A stretch of DNA of 13,475 nucleotides from Bacteroidales bacterium. GTDB lineage: Bacteria; Bacteroidota; Bacteroidia; Bacteroidales; Muribaculaceae. Below are positions 6,318 to 13,357 of this stretch, one piece after another (position 1 is the first letter of the stretch; the number at the start of each line of letters is the position of its first letter). A program made the position numbers and the translations under genes. The stretch is taken from positions 1-13,475 of the forward strand of contig CAAGJW010000010.1 of assembly GCA_900770215.1 (NCBI GenBank). Reading direction: 5' to 3'. The notes under the pieces are model-generated. The model made no database searches. It was given only the letters and a program-made list of their open reading frames with translations, and was not told where the DNA came from.

Positions 6318-7178
6318 CGCAGCCTGCCCCAGGTAGCGCTCGATGGCGGCAAGGTGCCGCGTGGCTACCTCGCGGCCGTGGTCGTAGACGCGCTGCATGG
6401 CCTGCGGGTCGTGGCACGTGTGGTTGATCTCGAGCTTGTGCTCGGGCCTGAGCACCAGGCAGCGCCCGGCGCGCTCCTGCTCGGCCACAAGGGCCAGCTG
6501 CCGGTTGTACATGACATGGCGGCTCGCCACGGCCTCGACCAGGCGCGGATAGCGGCGGTACTTGAGCTTGAAAAGCGGCAACATGCCCATGGATTTCTTC
6601 ACATAGCCTTGTGGCTGGGTGAGCACCACCAGGTTGCGCTCGTAGCCCTCACGCTGCATGAACTCGAGCGGCACCGAGTCGGTCAAGCCGCCGTCGAGCA
6701 GGCCCATGCCGTCGATGTGCACCACGCGCGACACCAACGGCATCGAGGCCGAGGCCCTTATCCACTCGAGGGTGGCATGGCGGTCGTCGCCCGGCCGGCC
6801 TATCGCGTGATACACGGCCTGGCCTGTGGCAACGTCGGTGGCTACCACATAGTAGGCCATGGGATTGCGCTCGAAGGCGTCGAAGTCGAACTTGTCGTAT
6901 TGCGTGGGCACCACGTGATAGCAGAAGCGGGCGTTGAACAGGTCGCCCGTGGTGAGCAGGGAGTGCAGCGAGCAGTAGCGCTTGTCGCGGGCAAAGTGCT
7001 TGTTGTAGCGCACGCCGCGGCCTGCCTGCCCCGACTTCATGTTGACGCCGAAGCACGCCCCGGCGCTCACGCCCACAATGCCGTCGACACCGATGCCGTG
7101 CTCCATGAGCACATCGATCACGCCGCAGCTGAACATGCCCCGCAGCGCTCCTCCTTCAAGCACAAGTCCTCGTTTCAT
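6306..7178 (-). CDS. Patatin-like phospholipase (YjjU-type)
   Basis: 290 residues from the ATG at 7178. Patatin-family serine hydrolases cleave acyl chains from lipids using a Ser-Asp dyad. All landmarks are present: the glycine-rich oxyanion stretch LEGGALRGMF (7-16), nucleophile S38 in GVSAG (36-40), and D162 in LLDGGLTDSVP. There is no signal peptide, so it acts in the cytoplasm or at the inner face of the membrane. The conserved RASASMPLVSR and YERNLVVLTQP stretches are those of the bacterial YjjU-like subgroup. A longer reading from 7193 exists; the inner ATG was chosen because the family core (MKRGLVLEGG) starts there. It lies 45 bp after the hydrolase gene on the same strand and is probably cotranscribed with it. 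Confidence 0.9.
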   Translation of the reverse strand: MKRGLVLEGGALRGMFSCGVIDVLMEHGIGVDGIVGVSAGACFGVNMKSGQAGRGVRYNKHFARDKRYCSLHSLLTTGDLFNARFCYHVVPTQYDKFDFDAFERNPMAYYVVATDVATGQAVYHAIGRPGDDRHATLEWIRASASMPLVSRVVHIDGMGLLDGGLTDSVPLEFMQREGYERNLVVLTQPQGYVKKSMGMLPLFKLKYRRYPRLVEAVASRHVMYNRQLALVAEQERAGRCLVLRPEHKLEINHTCHDPQAMQRVYDHGREVATRHLAAIERYLGQAASQA

Positions 7179-7223
7179 ATTACATTCACACAAATCTTAT
7201 AGAAAACCTTTAAAAAAAAGCTA

Positions 7224-8246
7224 CTACCTCCCAGTGTTTAGGAAAGCAGCCACCGTGGTCACAGCCTCGTTGAAGGCCGTGGGCTGGCCAGGCACGGTGA
7301 TAAACAAGTGGGTGGCCGTGGGATACACCCAGTAGCTGAGCGGGTGGTGCAGCCGCTCGAGGCGGTGGGCCAACTCGGCCGTCTGGTCAAAGAGGATGTC
7401 GTGCCCTGCCGAGATGATGAGCACCGGCGGCAAGGCCCGCAACACCGAGTCGCTGGCCAGGCCCACCGACACCTGCGGGTTGCGTGCCTCGCGCCCGGCA
7501 TAGGCCTCGTTGAAGGCCTCGAGCAGCTCGGCATCGTTGCCGTAGCCCGTGGCATACTGCCTCCACGACGCGCTGGGCACGGTGTAGAGCTTGGTCACGG
7601 GATAGATGGGTATCACCTTGCTCACGTCCGGCACCGTCATGGCCGTGGCCAGAGCCAGGTTGCCCCCGGCACTGTCGCCGCCCACCGACACCTGCGACGA
7701 GTCGCAACCCCACTGGGCAGCGTGCTGCCTGAGGTAGGCCACCGCCTGCTGGCAGTCGCGCAGCGGGGCGGGGAACCCGTGAGCCGGTGCCAGGCGGTAG
7801 TTGAGCGCCGCCACGCAGCAGTCGCCCTCGAGCGCCACCGCGGCACAGAAGCGGGCACAGCTGTTGATGCTGCCAAAGCACCAGCCGCCGCCATGCAGGT
7901 AGAGCAGCAACGGGCGCTTGCGGGCACTGGGCTTGGCGGGCACAAACAGGCACAAGTCGGGCCTGACGTAGACGGCCTTTACGCCTTGCGGCAGCACGGG
8001 CGGCTGGTTGCGACTTTGGCGTGTGCGCTCCAGGGCCGTGTCGTCGCCAAGCATGGCTGCACGCACAGCCAGCATCTGCATGTGCTGCAAGCCCGGCTTC
8101 ATGCGGGCCAAGAAGGAATCTTGCTCCACGAGCATCTTGTGTTGCAACTCGGCACTGGGCACCATCTGCCCTCTGGCGTCTGGCACCGCCAGCGCCAGGG
8201 CCGCCACAGCCGAGCACAGCACGGCTACACGATTGATCGTCATCAT
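7224..8246 (-). CDS. Secreted alpha/beta hydrolase of the HSL (family IV lipase/esterase) group
   Basis: 340 residues with a Sec signal peptide (hydrophobic VAVLCSAVAALALAVP, cut at about ARG26|Q27). The mature part is an HSL-type esterase: oxyanion motif HGGGW (118-122), nucleophile S192 in GDSAGG (190-195), acid D283 in GHDILFD, and H313 in ATHLF. NYRLAP (149-154) is another hallmark. Such enzymes hydrolyse short acyl esters, including acetylated sugars; the natural substrate is not evident. It would act in the periplasm. The start is a double ATG (8246 and 8243). The gene diverges from purB across a 183-bp gap with a -7 box on each strand, and lies upstream of the patatin-like gene, giving a plausible two-gene lipid/ester hydrolase unit. 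Confidence 0.9.
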   Translation of the reverse strand: MMTINRVAVLCSAVAALALAVPDARGQMVPSAELQHKMLVEQDSFLARMKPGLQHMQMLAVRAAMLGDDTALERTRQSRNQPPVLPQGVKAVYVRPDLCLFVPAKPSARKRPLLLYLHGGGWCFGSINSCARFCAAVALEGDCCVAALNYRLAPAHGFPAPLRDCQQAVAYLRQHAAQWGCDSSQVSVGGDSAGGNLALATAMTVPDVSKVIPIYPVTKLYTVPSASWRQYATGYGNDAELLEAFNEAYAGREARNPQVSVGLASDSVLRALPPVLIISAGHDILFDQTAELAHRLERLHHPLSYWVYPTATHLFITVPGQPTAFNEAVTTVAAFLNTGR

Positions 8247-8304
8247 CTATATGTTTTTTTAAAACACCATTGCGGCACGAGGCACAGCCTGCAGGCCGCA
8301 CCTG

Positions 8305-8312
8305 CAAAGTTA
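8305..8312 (-). promoter_or_regulatory. -7 box for the secreted hydrolase gene
   Basis: The minus strand reads TAACTTTGCAGG; TAACTTTG is an exact TAnnTTTG match about 60 bases upstream of the ATG at 8246. No clear -33 TTG at the usual spacing. Confidence 0.5.
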
Positions 8313-8386
8313 TATAAAAAATCGAAGTTGGGGGAAAAATGCGGGTCGGGGGCAAAATTTATAGTGCAATTGTGGGGCACATTCAC

Positions 8387-8394
8387 TAACTTTG
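8387..8394 (+). promoter_or_regulatory. -7 box for purB
   Basis: TAACTTTGCAG, exact TAnnTTTG, 35 bases upstream of the ATG at 8430. The nearest TTG (8370-8372) is 14 bp away, shorter than the usual ~19. The divergent box for the hydrolase gene is 75 bp away. Confidence 0.55.
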
Positions 8395-8429
8395 CAGTTG
8401 GAAAAAACAATTATAACCCAAGATTGACA

Positions 8430-9773
8430 ATGAATTTGAGTCCACTTACTGCCGTGTCGCCCATCGACGGGCGCTACCACGGCAAAACCGAGGCGCTTTC
8501 GGAGTATTTTTCAGAGTATGCACTCGTGCGCTACCGCGTGCACGTGGAGGTTGAGTACTTTATCGCCCTGTGCGAGCTGCCCCTGCCGCAGCTCAAGGGC
8601 GTAGACCCCAAGGTGCACGACGAGCTGCGTGCCATCTACAGGAACTTCAGCGTGGCCGATGCCCAGCGCGTGAAAGACATCGAGGCCATCACCAACCACG
8701 ACGTGAAGGCGGTGGAATACTACCTCAAGGAGCAATTTGACCGGCTGGGCCTGGAGCAGTACAAGGAGTTTATACACTTCGGGCTCACCTCGCAGGACAT
8801 CAACAACACCTCGATGCCCATGGCCATCAAGGCAGCCACCAGCGAGGTGCTCATACCGGCAGTGCAGGCCGTGATCGACTGGCTCGAAGCCCACGCCCGG
8901 GAGTGGAAAGACATAGCCATGCTGGCCAAGACCCACGGGCAGCCGGCATCGCCCACGCGCCTGGGCAAGGAGCTCAAGGTGTTTGCCTACCGGCTCGAGC
9001 AGCAGCTCGAGCAGCTCAAGGCTGTGCCCGTGAGCGGCAAGTTTGGCGGTGCCACGGGCAACTTCAACGCCCACCTGGTGGCCTTCCCGCAATATGACTG
9101 GCGCGCCTTTGCCAAGCGCTTCCTCAACGAGAAGCTGGGCATCGAGCGCGAGGAGTGGACCACGCAAATTTCCAACTACGACAACCTGGGCGCCCTGCTC
9201 GATGCCATGAAGCGCATCAACACCATCATCATCGACCTCGACCGCGACATGTGGATGTATATCTCGATGAACTACTTCAAGCAGAAAATCAAGAAGGGCG
9301 AGGTGGGCTCGAGCGCCATGCCCCACAAGGTGAACCCCATCGACTTTGAAAACAGCGAGGGCAACATGGGTATGGCCAATGCCGTGCTCTCGTTCCTGGC
9401 CATGAAGCTGCCCGTGTCGCGCCTGCAACGCGACCTCACCGACTCGACCGTGCTGCGCAACGTGGGCGTGCCCATGGGCCACATGATGATAGCACTGGCC
9501 AGCACCCTCAAGGGGCTGAACAAGCTCATACTGCACCGCGAGAGCATCGACGCCGACCTCGACAACATGTGGAGCGTGGTGGCCGAGGCCATGCAGACCA
9601 TATTGCGCCGCGAGGGCTACCCCAAGCCCTACGAGACACTCAAGGCCCTGACGCGCACCAACGAGGTGGTGGACCAGAAACGCATCGAGGACTTTGTCGA
9701 CACGCTCAACGTGAGCGATGCCGTGAAGGCCGAGCTGCGCGCCATCACCCCCCACAACTACACCGGCTATTAA
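8430..9773 (+). CDS. purB: Adenylosuccinate lyase
   Basis: 447 residues, full length. PurB removes fumarate twice in purine synthesis, from SAICAR (to AICAR) and from adenylosuccinate (to AMP), as a cytoplasmic homotetramer. The N-terminus SPLTAVSPIDGRY is characteristic. HFGLTSQDINNT and KTHGQPASPT (H169) supply active-site residues, and the fumarase/lyase signature GSSAMPHKVNPIDFENSEG begins at residue 293 with the catalytic serine at 294-295. The frame stays open far upstream of 8430, but that is the shadow of the antisense hydrolase gene; the ATG at 8430 matches the family start and follows a -7 box. cutC follows after 58 bp with no terminator, so the two are likely an operon. Confidence 0.97.
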   Translation: MNLSPLTAVSPIDGRYHGKTEALSEYFSEYALVRYRVHVEVEYFIALCELPLPQLKGVDPKVHDELRAIYRNFSVADAQRVKDIEAITNHDVKAVEYYLKEQFDRLGLEQYKEFIHFGLTSQDINNTSMPMAIKAATSEVLIPAVQAVIDWLEAHAREWKDIAMLAKTHGQPASPTRLGKELKVFAYRLEQQLEQLKAVPVSGKFGGATGNFNAHLVAFPQYDWRAFAKRFLNEKLGIEREEWTTQISNYDNLGALLDAMKRINTIIIDLDRDMWMYISMNYFKQKIKKGEVGSSAMPHKVNPIDFENSEGNMGMANAVLSFLAMKLPVSRLQRDLTDSTVLRNVGVPMGHMMIALASTLKGLNKLILHRESIDADLDNMWSVVAEAMQTILRREGYPKPYETLKALTRTNEVVDQKRIEDFVDTLNVSDAVKAELRAITPHNYTGY

Positions 9774-9831
9774 ACAAAGCCCGCAAGAGCCGAACGAGAA
9801 ACAATAGCCCAACAAAATAATACCCAATAGC

Positions 9832-10584
9832 ATGGACCGCAGTGAATTTCAAATAGAGATATGCGCCGGCGGCGTGGAGAGCTGCCAGGCAGCCTTGCAG
9901 GGCGGGGCCGACCGCGTCGAGCTGTGTGCAGCCCTGCCCGAGGGCGGCATCACGCCCTCCTATGGCGAGATAAAAGTGGCACGCGAGGTGCTCGACGACA
10001 AGGCCGCAATGCACGTGATGATACGCCCCCGCGGCGGCGACTTTGTGTACAGCCGGCTCGAGCTCGACCGTATGGCCGTCGACATCGACGTGTGCCGCCT
10101 GCTGGGTGCCGAGGGCGTGGTCTTCGGGTGCCTGCTGCCCGACGGCAGCATCGACGAGCAGGCCTGCACCCGCCTCATGCGCCACGCCCGGGGGATGAAC
10201 GTGACCTTTCACCGCGCCTTCGACCTGTGCCGCGACCCGCTGGGCGCGGTAGCTACCATCGCGCGGCTGGGCTTCAACCGCATCCTCACCTCGGGCCAGC
10301 AACCCACGGCCGTGCAGGGCGCCACCCTGCTCAAGCAGCTGCACGAGCAGGCCCCCAGCCACGTCCACATCATGGCAGGCTGCGGCGTCGACGAGAGCAA
10401 CATCGCCCGCCTGTGCCAAGCCACGGGGCTGCGGGAGTTCCACTTCTCGGCCCGCGTGCCGCGCCCCAGCCTCATGCAGCAGGCCGCCACGGGCATCTAC
10501 ATGGGCAGCCGCCACAACGAGGGCACCGAGGTCACCTCGGCCGCGCGTGTAGAGGCCGCCATAGGCCAGCTGCTGCAGCTGTGA
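9832..10584 (+). CDS. cutC: CutC-family TIM-barrel protein
   Basis: 250 residues, normal for the family. Family marks: EICAGGVESCQAALQGGADR starting at residue 9, then VELC; HVMIRPRGGDFVYS; VTFHRAFD; ILTSGQQPTA; and IMAGCGV near the C-terminus. It is a cytoplasmic TIM barrel (PF03932). It was named for copper tolerance in E. coli, but that phenotype was later traced to a small RNA (MicL) made from within cutC, so a copper role should not be assumed and the activity remains unclear. It is placed 58 bp after purB on the same strand with no promoter visible between them, so purB read-through probably drives it. Codon usage is strongly GC-rich, like purB. Confidence 0.92.
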   Translation: MDRSEFQIEICAGGVESCQAALQGGADRVELCAALPEGGITPSYGEIKVAREVLDDKAAMHVMIRPRGGDFVYSRLELDRMAVDIDVCRLLGAEGVVFGCLLPDGSIDEQACTRLMRHARGMNVTFHRAFDLCRDPLGAVATIARLGFNRILTSGQQPTAVQGATLLKQLHEQAPSHVHIMAGCGVDESNIARLCQATGLREFHFSARVPRPSLMQQAATGIYMGSRHNEGTEVTSAARVEAAIGQLLQL

Positions 10585-10657
10585 GCCACAAGAAAATTCA
10601 ATTGTTGTTAAAAGTGTGCGTTTTTTACTTAAAAATAAATGCAAGAAGTTCAAACAA

Positions 10658-10684
10658 TTAGCAAAATCAGATAAATTTTGCTAA
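10658..10684 (+). promoter_or_regulatory. 10-bp inverted repeat overlapping the promoter of the GT5-like gene
   Basis: TTAGCAAAAT (10658-10667) and ATTTTGCTAA (10675-10684) are perfect inverted copies around a 7-bp spacer. The right arm overlaps the first three bases of the -7 box (10682-10689). Bound protein would block the promoter, so it looks like an operator. An RNA terminator is unlikely because it precedes the transcription start and has no T tract. Confidence 0.45.
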
Positions 10685-10689
10685 CTTTG
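10682..10689 (+). promoter_or_regulatory. -7 box for the GT5-like/DUF4270 unit
   Basis: TAACTTTGCA, exact TAnnTTTG, 25 bases upstream of the ATG at 10715. A weak TTAG lies 20 bp upstream at 10658-10661. Confidence 0.6.
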
Positions 10690-10714
10690 CATTAAGTTAA
10701 AAACAGACTGCGCA

Positions 10715-11521
10715 ATGGATGTAAACAAAGTATTATTTATTTCTCAAGAAATAGCTCCTTATCTACCAGAGACACCTATGGCCACAATGAGCCGCGACTT
10801 GTCGCAAGCCGTGCAGGAGAAAGGCATCGAGGTGCGTACCTTCATGCCCAAGTATGGCTTCATCAACGAGCGTCGCAACCAGCTGCACGAGGTCATCAGG
10901 CTCTCGGGCATGAACCTGATTATCGACGACACCGACCATCCGTTGATCATCAAGGTGGCCACCTTGCAACCGGCCCACATGCAGGTGTACTTCATCTTCA
11001 ACGAGGACTACTTCGCCCGCAACATCACCAAGCAGCTCGAGACAGTGACCTCGCCCGAGGACAACGACGAGCGCAGCATCTTCTTTGTGCGCGGCACCCT
11101 CGAGACGGTCAAGAAGCTGCGGTGGGTGCCCAGCGTCATTCACTGCGCCGGCATGATCTCGGCCCTGGCCCCGCTCTACATCAAGGACTACTATGCCGAC
11201 GATCCCAGCTATCGCGACACCAAGGTTGTGTTCTCGATCTTCGACGACGACCTGCCCCAGCCCCTCGACGAGAGGCTCTACGACAAGCTCAAGTTTGACG
11301 GCCTCAAGGAGTCGCACATCAAGGCCCTCAAGGGAAAGCGGGCCGACAAGCTCATGCTCACCAAGCTGGCCCTGGAGCACAGCGACGGCGTGGTGCAATG
11401 CGCCGAGCACGTGTGCCCCGAGGTCATGGACCTGGTCAAGAAGTCGAAACTGCCCTTCCTGCCCTATCAGGGGCAGAGTGACAACGTCGATGCCTATATC
11501 GATTTCTACAAGTCGCTATAA
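10715..11521 (+). CDS. One-domain glycogen/starch-synthase-like protein (GT5 N-terminal domain only)
   Basis: 268 residues, against about 480 for a complete GlgA. It matches only the N-terminal (starch synthase catalytic, PF08323-type) half: KVLFISQEIAPYLPE, RTFMPKYGFINERRNQLHEV, VYFIFNEDYFARN, and IHCAGMISALAPLYIK. The C-terminal GT1 half, which carries most of the nucleotide-sugar site, is absent, and the KxGG ADP-glucose motif expected after IAPY is replaced by PETPM (18-22). Proteins of this length and design occur in Bacteroidales, so it looks like an established family and not a fresh truncation. Glycogen synthase activity is doubtful; regulatory or binding roles are possible. It has its own promoter with an inverted repeat and is followed after 47 bp by a DUF4270 lipoprotein gene, probably cotranscribed. 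Confidence 0.85.
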   Translation: MDVNKVLFISQEIAPYLPETPMATMSRDLSQAVQEKGIEVRTFMPKYGFINERRNQLHEVIRLSGMNLIIDDTDHPLIIKVATLQPAHMQVYFIFNEDYFARNITKQLETVTSPEDNDERSIFFVRGTLETVKKLRWVPSVIHCAGMISALAPLYIKDYYADDPSYRDTKVVFSIFDDDLPQPLDERLYDKLKFDGLKESHIKALKGKRADKLMLTKLALEHSDGVVQCAEHVCPEVMDLVKKSKLPFLPYQGQSDNVDAYIDFYKSL

Positions 11522-11568
11522 AAACATTATACATCACAATCTACACACACACCACACATCAATTTTTT

Positions 11569-12981
11569 ATGAACAAATCGATCTATCTGATATTGGCCCT
11601 GCTCATGGTGGCGGGCCTTGTCTCATGCACCGACGATAATATTGGTTCATCGATTACCGACACCCGCTCGACCATCTACGAGGACTCCTCGTTTGCCATG
11701 ACAGGCACATCGGTAGCCAACACCAAGTTGCAGGCCCGCACCAGCTCCCAGCTGCTGGGCAAGCTCCACAACCCCGGCTACGGCACGCTCACCAGCGATG
11801 TCGTGTGCCAGCTCATGCCCAGCAACACTATCGACACCACAGGCGTGCTCAGCATCGACTCGTGCCGCCTCACGCTGTGCATCTCGACCAGCAACAGCAG
11901 CGCCTTCACCGGCGACTCGCTCGCGCCCATGCGCATGAACGTGTATGCCCTCAACAAGCAGCTGCCCAGCACCATCTACAGCGACTTCGACCCCACGGGC
12001 TACTATAGCCCCAGCGACCTGCTGGGCACGACCGTGTACTCGCCCAAGAGTGCCGAGCTGCAGTCGTCCTACAGCTCGTCGACCTACACCACCTACTACT
12101 GGAAAGAAGTGCACGTGAAGCTGCCACAATCGTTTGCCCAGGGCATGTACAACCTCTACAAGAGCAACCGCGAGGTGTTCTCCGACCCCGAGAAATTTGT
12201 GAAGCACTACCCCGGGCTGTATATTACCAACTCCTATGGCAACGGCCGCGTGATGAACTACTATGCCACCGACATCGACGTGTACTATCACCAGCACGTG
12301 CAGCTCACCGACTCGACCGACACCATCTATGCCGCCCAGCGGCAAAGCTACGTGGCCAGCACCCCCGAGGTGATCAACAACAACAACATCAAGCTCGAGC
12401 CCGACCAGAAGGTGAAAGACATGGTGGCCGCCGGCCAGGCCGTGGTGATGGGCCCCGCAGGCTATGAGGTGAACGTGAAGTTCCCCATACAGGAAATCAT
12501 CGACAAGTATCGCGAGAACACACGCAACAGCCTCGCGCTCATCAACACACTCGAGCTCACAATACCGGTCGAGAAAATAAGCAACACCTACGACGTGGAG
12601 CCGCCGGCCTACTTGCTCATGGTGAAGAAGGGCAAGAAAGATGAGTTTTTCGACGGCGACAGCCTCACCAACAGCAAGGACTCCTTCTATGCCAAGTACA
12701 ACAAGAGCACGGGCACCTATGTGTTCTCGGGCATGCGCAAGTACCTGCTCAACATTCTCGACAACGAGAACGGCGTGGCCAGCGACGACGACATCAACCT
12801 CACCATCACGCCCATCGATGTGAGCACCTACACTACCTCCAACTCAAGCTACTATTACTACGGCGGCACGACCACCACGGTCACCAAGATTGCGCCCTCG
12901 GTGTCGCAACCCTGCCTGGGCAGGCTGCGCCTCGACAAGGCAAAAATCAAGGTCGTGTACTCCAAGCAATCGGTAGAATAA
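11569..12981 (+). CDS. DUF4270-family lipoprotein
   Basis: 470 residues. The N-terminus MNKSIYLILALLMVAGLVSC is a lipoprotein signal peptide with lipobox LVSC; C20 would be lipidated. It is followed by TDD, an acidic start resembling the surface-export signal of Bacteroidota lipoproteins, so the outer surface is a plausible location. The body is rich in Ser, Thr and Tyr, with beta-strand-like spacing and motifs typical of DUF4270: TGTSVANTKLQARTSSQLLG near the start and CLGRLRLDKAKIKVVYSK at the end. Function is unknown for the family. A Tyr-rich segment (SYYYYGG) and an NNNN run lie in the second half. It is the last gene of the unit with the GT5-like gene and ends just before a strong terminator. 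Confidence 0.85.
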   Translation: MNKSIYLILALLMVAGLVSCTDDNIGSSITDTRSTIYEDSSFAMTGTSVANTKLQARTSSQLLGKLHNPGYGTLTSDVVCQLMPSNTIDTTGVLSIDSCRLTLCISTSNSSAFTGDSLAPMRMNVYALNKQLPSTIYSDFDPTGYYSPSDLLGTTVYSPKSAELQSSYSSSTYTTYYWKEVHVKLPQSFAQGMYNLYKSNREVFSDPEKFVKHYPGLYITNSYGNGRVMNYYATDIDVYYHQHVQLTDSTDTIYAAQRQSYVASTPEVINNNNIKLEPDQKVKDMVAAGQAVVMGPAGYEVNVKFPIQEIIDKYRENTRNSLALINTLELTIPVEKISNTYDVEPPAYLLMVKKGKKDEFFDGDSLTNSKDSFYAKYNKSTGTYVFSGMRKYLLNILDNENGVASDDDINLTITPIDVSTYTTSNSSYYYYGGTTTTVTKIAPSVSQPCLGRLRLDKAKIKVVYSKQSVE

Positions 12982-12999
12982 GAAACTCGACAACGCATC

Positions 13000-13042
13000 A
13001 AGCGGCAGCAAGCTGACTACACACGCTTCCTGCCGCTTTTTT
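13000..13042 (+). terminator. Rho-independent terminator of the GT5-like/DUF4270 unit
   Basis: AAGCGGCAG (13000-13008) pairs perfectly with CTGCCGCTT (13030-13038). After one C-C mismatch, AAGC (13010-13013) pairs with GCTT (13025-13028). Six T's follow (13037-13042). It lies 19 bp after the stop codon at 12981. Confidence 0.9.
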
Positions 13043-13113
13043 ACGCCACATGGTTTTGCGAAATGCCAGGGGAGGCCCCGCTATGTTTCAGTTGAGCCTG
13101 CAACAGTGCAGAC

Positions 13114-13143
13114 AAAAAAAAGGGACAGTCTCACGACTTTCCC
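13114..13143 (-). terminator. Rho-independent terminator (minus strand) with GTGA tetraloop
   Basis: Read on the minus strand: GGGA, A, AGTC, loop GTGA, GACT, G, TCCC, then eight T's. Two 4-bp helices flank a single A-G mismatch, and the GNRA-type loop is stabilising. It closes transcription coming from the promoter at 13244-13274. Confidence 0.8.
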
Positions 13144-13165
13144 ATTTCCTTAAATACACAATTAT

Positions 13166-13222
13166 CTATAAAACAACTATTTTGAATTCTGTTTTAGTGG
13201 ATTCACCAATAGTAAATCGCAT
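13166..13222 (-). CDS. 18-codon reading frame inside the small transcript
   Basis: ATG at 13222, about 15 bases after the predicted transcription start; it reads MRFTIGESTKTEFKIVVL and stops at TAG (13168-13166). The GES-x-TEFK pattern recalls the first residues of AlbA_2/Schlafen-type ATP-binding proteins, which suggests a truncated gene start, but so few residues cannot prove it. It may not be translated. Confidence 0.25.
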   Translation of the reverse strand: MRFTIGESTKTEFKIVVL

Positions 13223-13243
13223 CGTTTATCTGAAATAACATTG

Positions 13244-13274
13244 CAAATATACATCAATTTTCTGAAATTGCAAA
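13244..13274 (-). promoter_or_regulatory. Strong Bacteroidota promoter (minus strand) of the small transcript
   Basis: On the minus strand TTTG (13274-13271), a 19-bp spacer and TATATTTG (13251-13244) give the best promoter match in the window. Transcription would start near 13237 and run left to the terminator at 13143-13114. Confidence 0.65.
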
Positions 13275-13357
13275 CGTTTTTATAAAAAAATGTCACTTTT
13301 CTGAGCAAAAAAGTAATATATTATCTTTTTCAGTAGGTCAAACCTGCATTTTCCCCA

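Larger units (their letters stand above)
13114..13237 (-). ncRNA. Candidate small transcript of about 120 nt
   Basis: A near-ideal promoter (TTTG, 19 bp, TATATTTG) at 13274-13244 points left and a strong intrinsic terminator ends at 13114. Between them lie only about 95 AT-rich bases plus the hairpin. The region is large enough for a small RNA but holds at most an 18-codon frame. It is convergent with the DUF4270 unit. It could be a true small RNA, a remnant promoter-plus-start of a deleted gene joined to a terminator, or a peptide gene. The transcript ends are inferred, not seen. Confidence 0.4.

Noticed and set aside
7308..8429. In-frame extension of purB by 374 codons
   Set aside because: The extension is the mirror image of the secreted hydrolase gene; the family start and a -7 box place the purB start at 8430.
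8511..9833. Long minus-strand frame opposite purB
   Set aside because: Mirror of purB with no recognisable motif; its composition is that of a shadow frame.
13069..13079. GGGG/CCCC mini-hairpin between the two terminators
   Set aside because: Only 4 bp with a 3-base loop and no T tract; too weak to call.
13050..13238. 62-codon plus-strand frame after the DUF4270 terminator
   Set aside because: It crosses the minus-strand terminator and the small transcript, has low-complexity content and no promoter on its strand.
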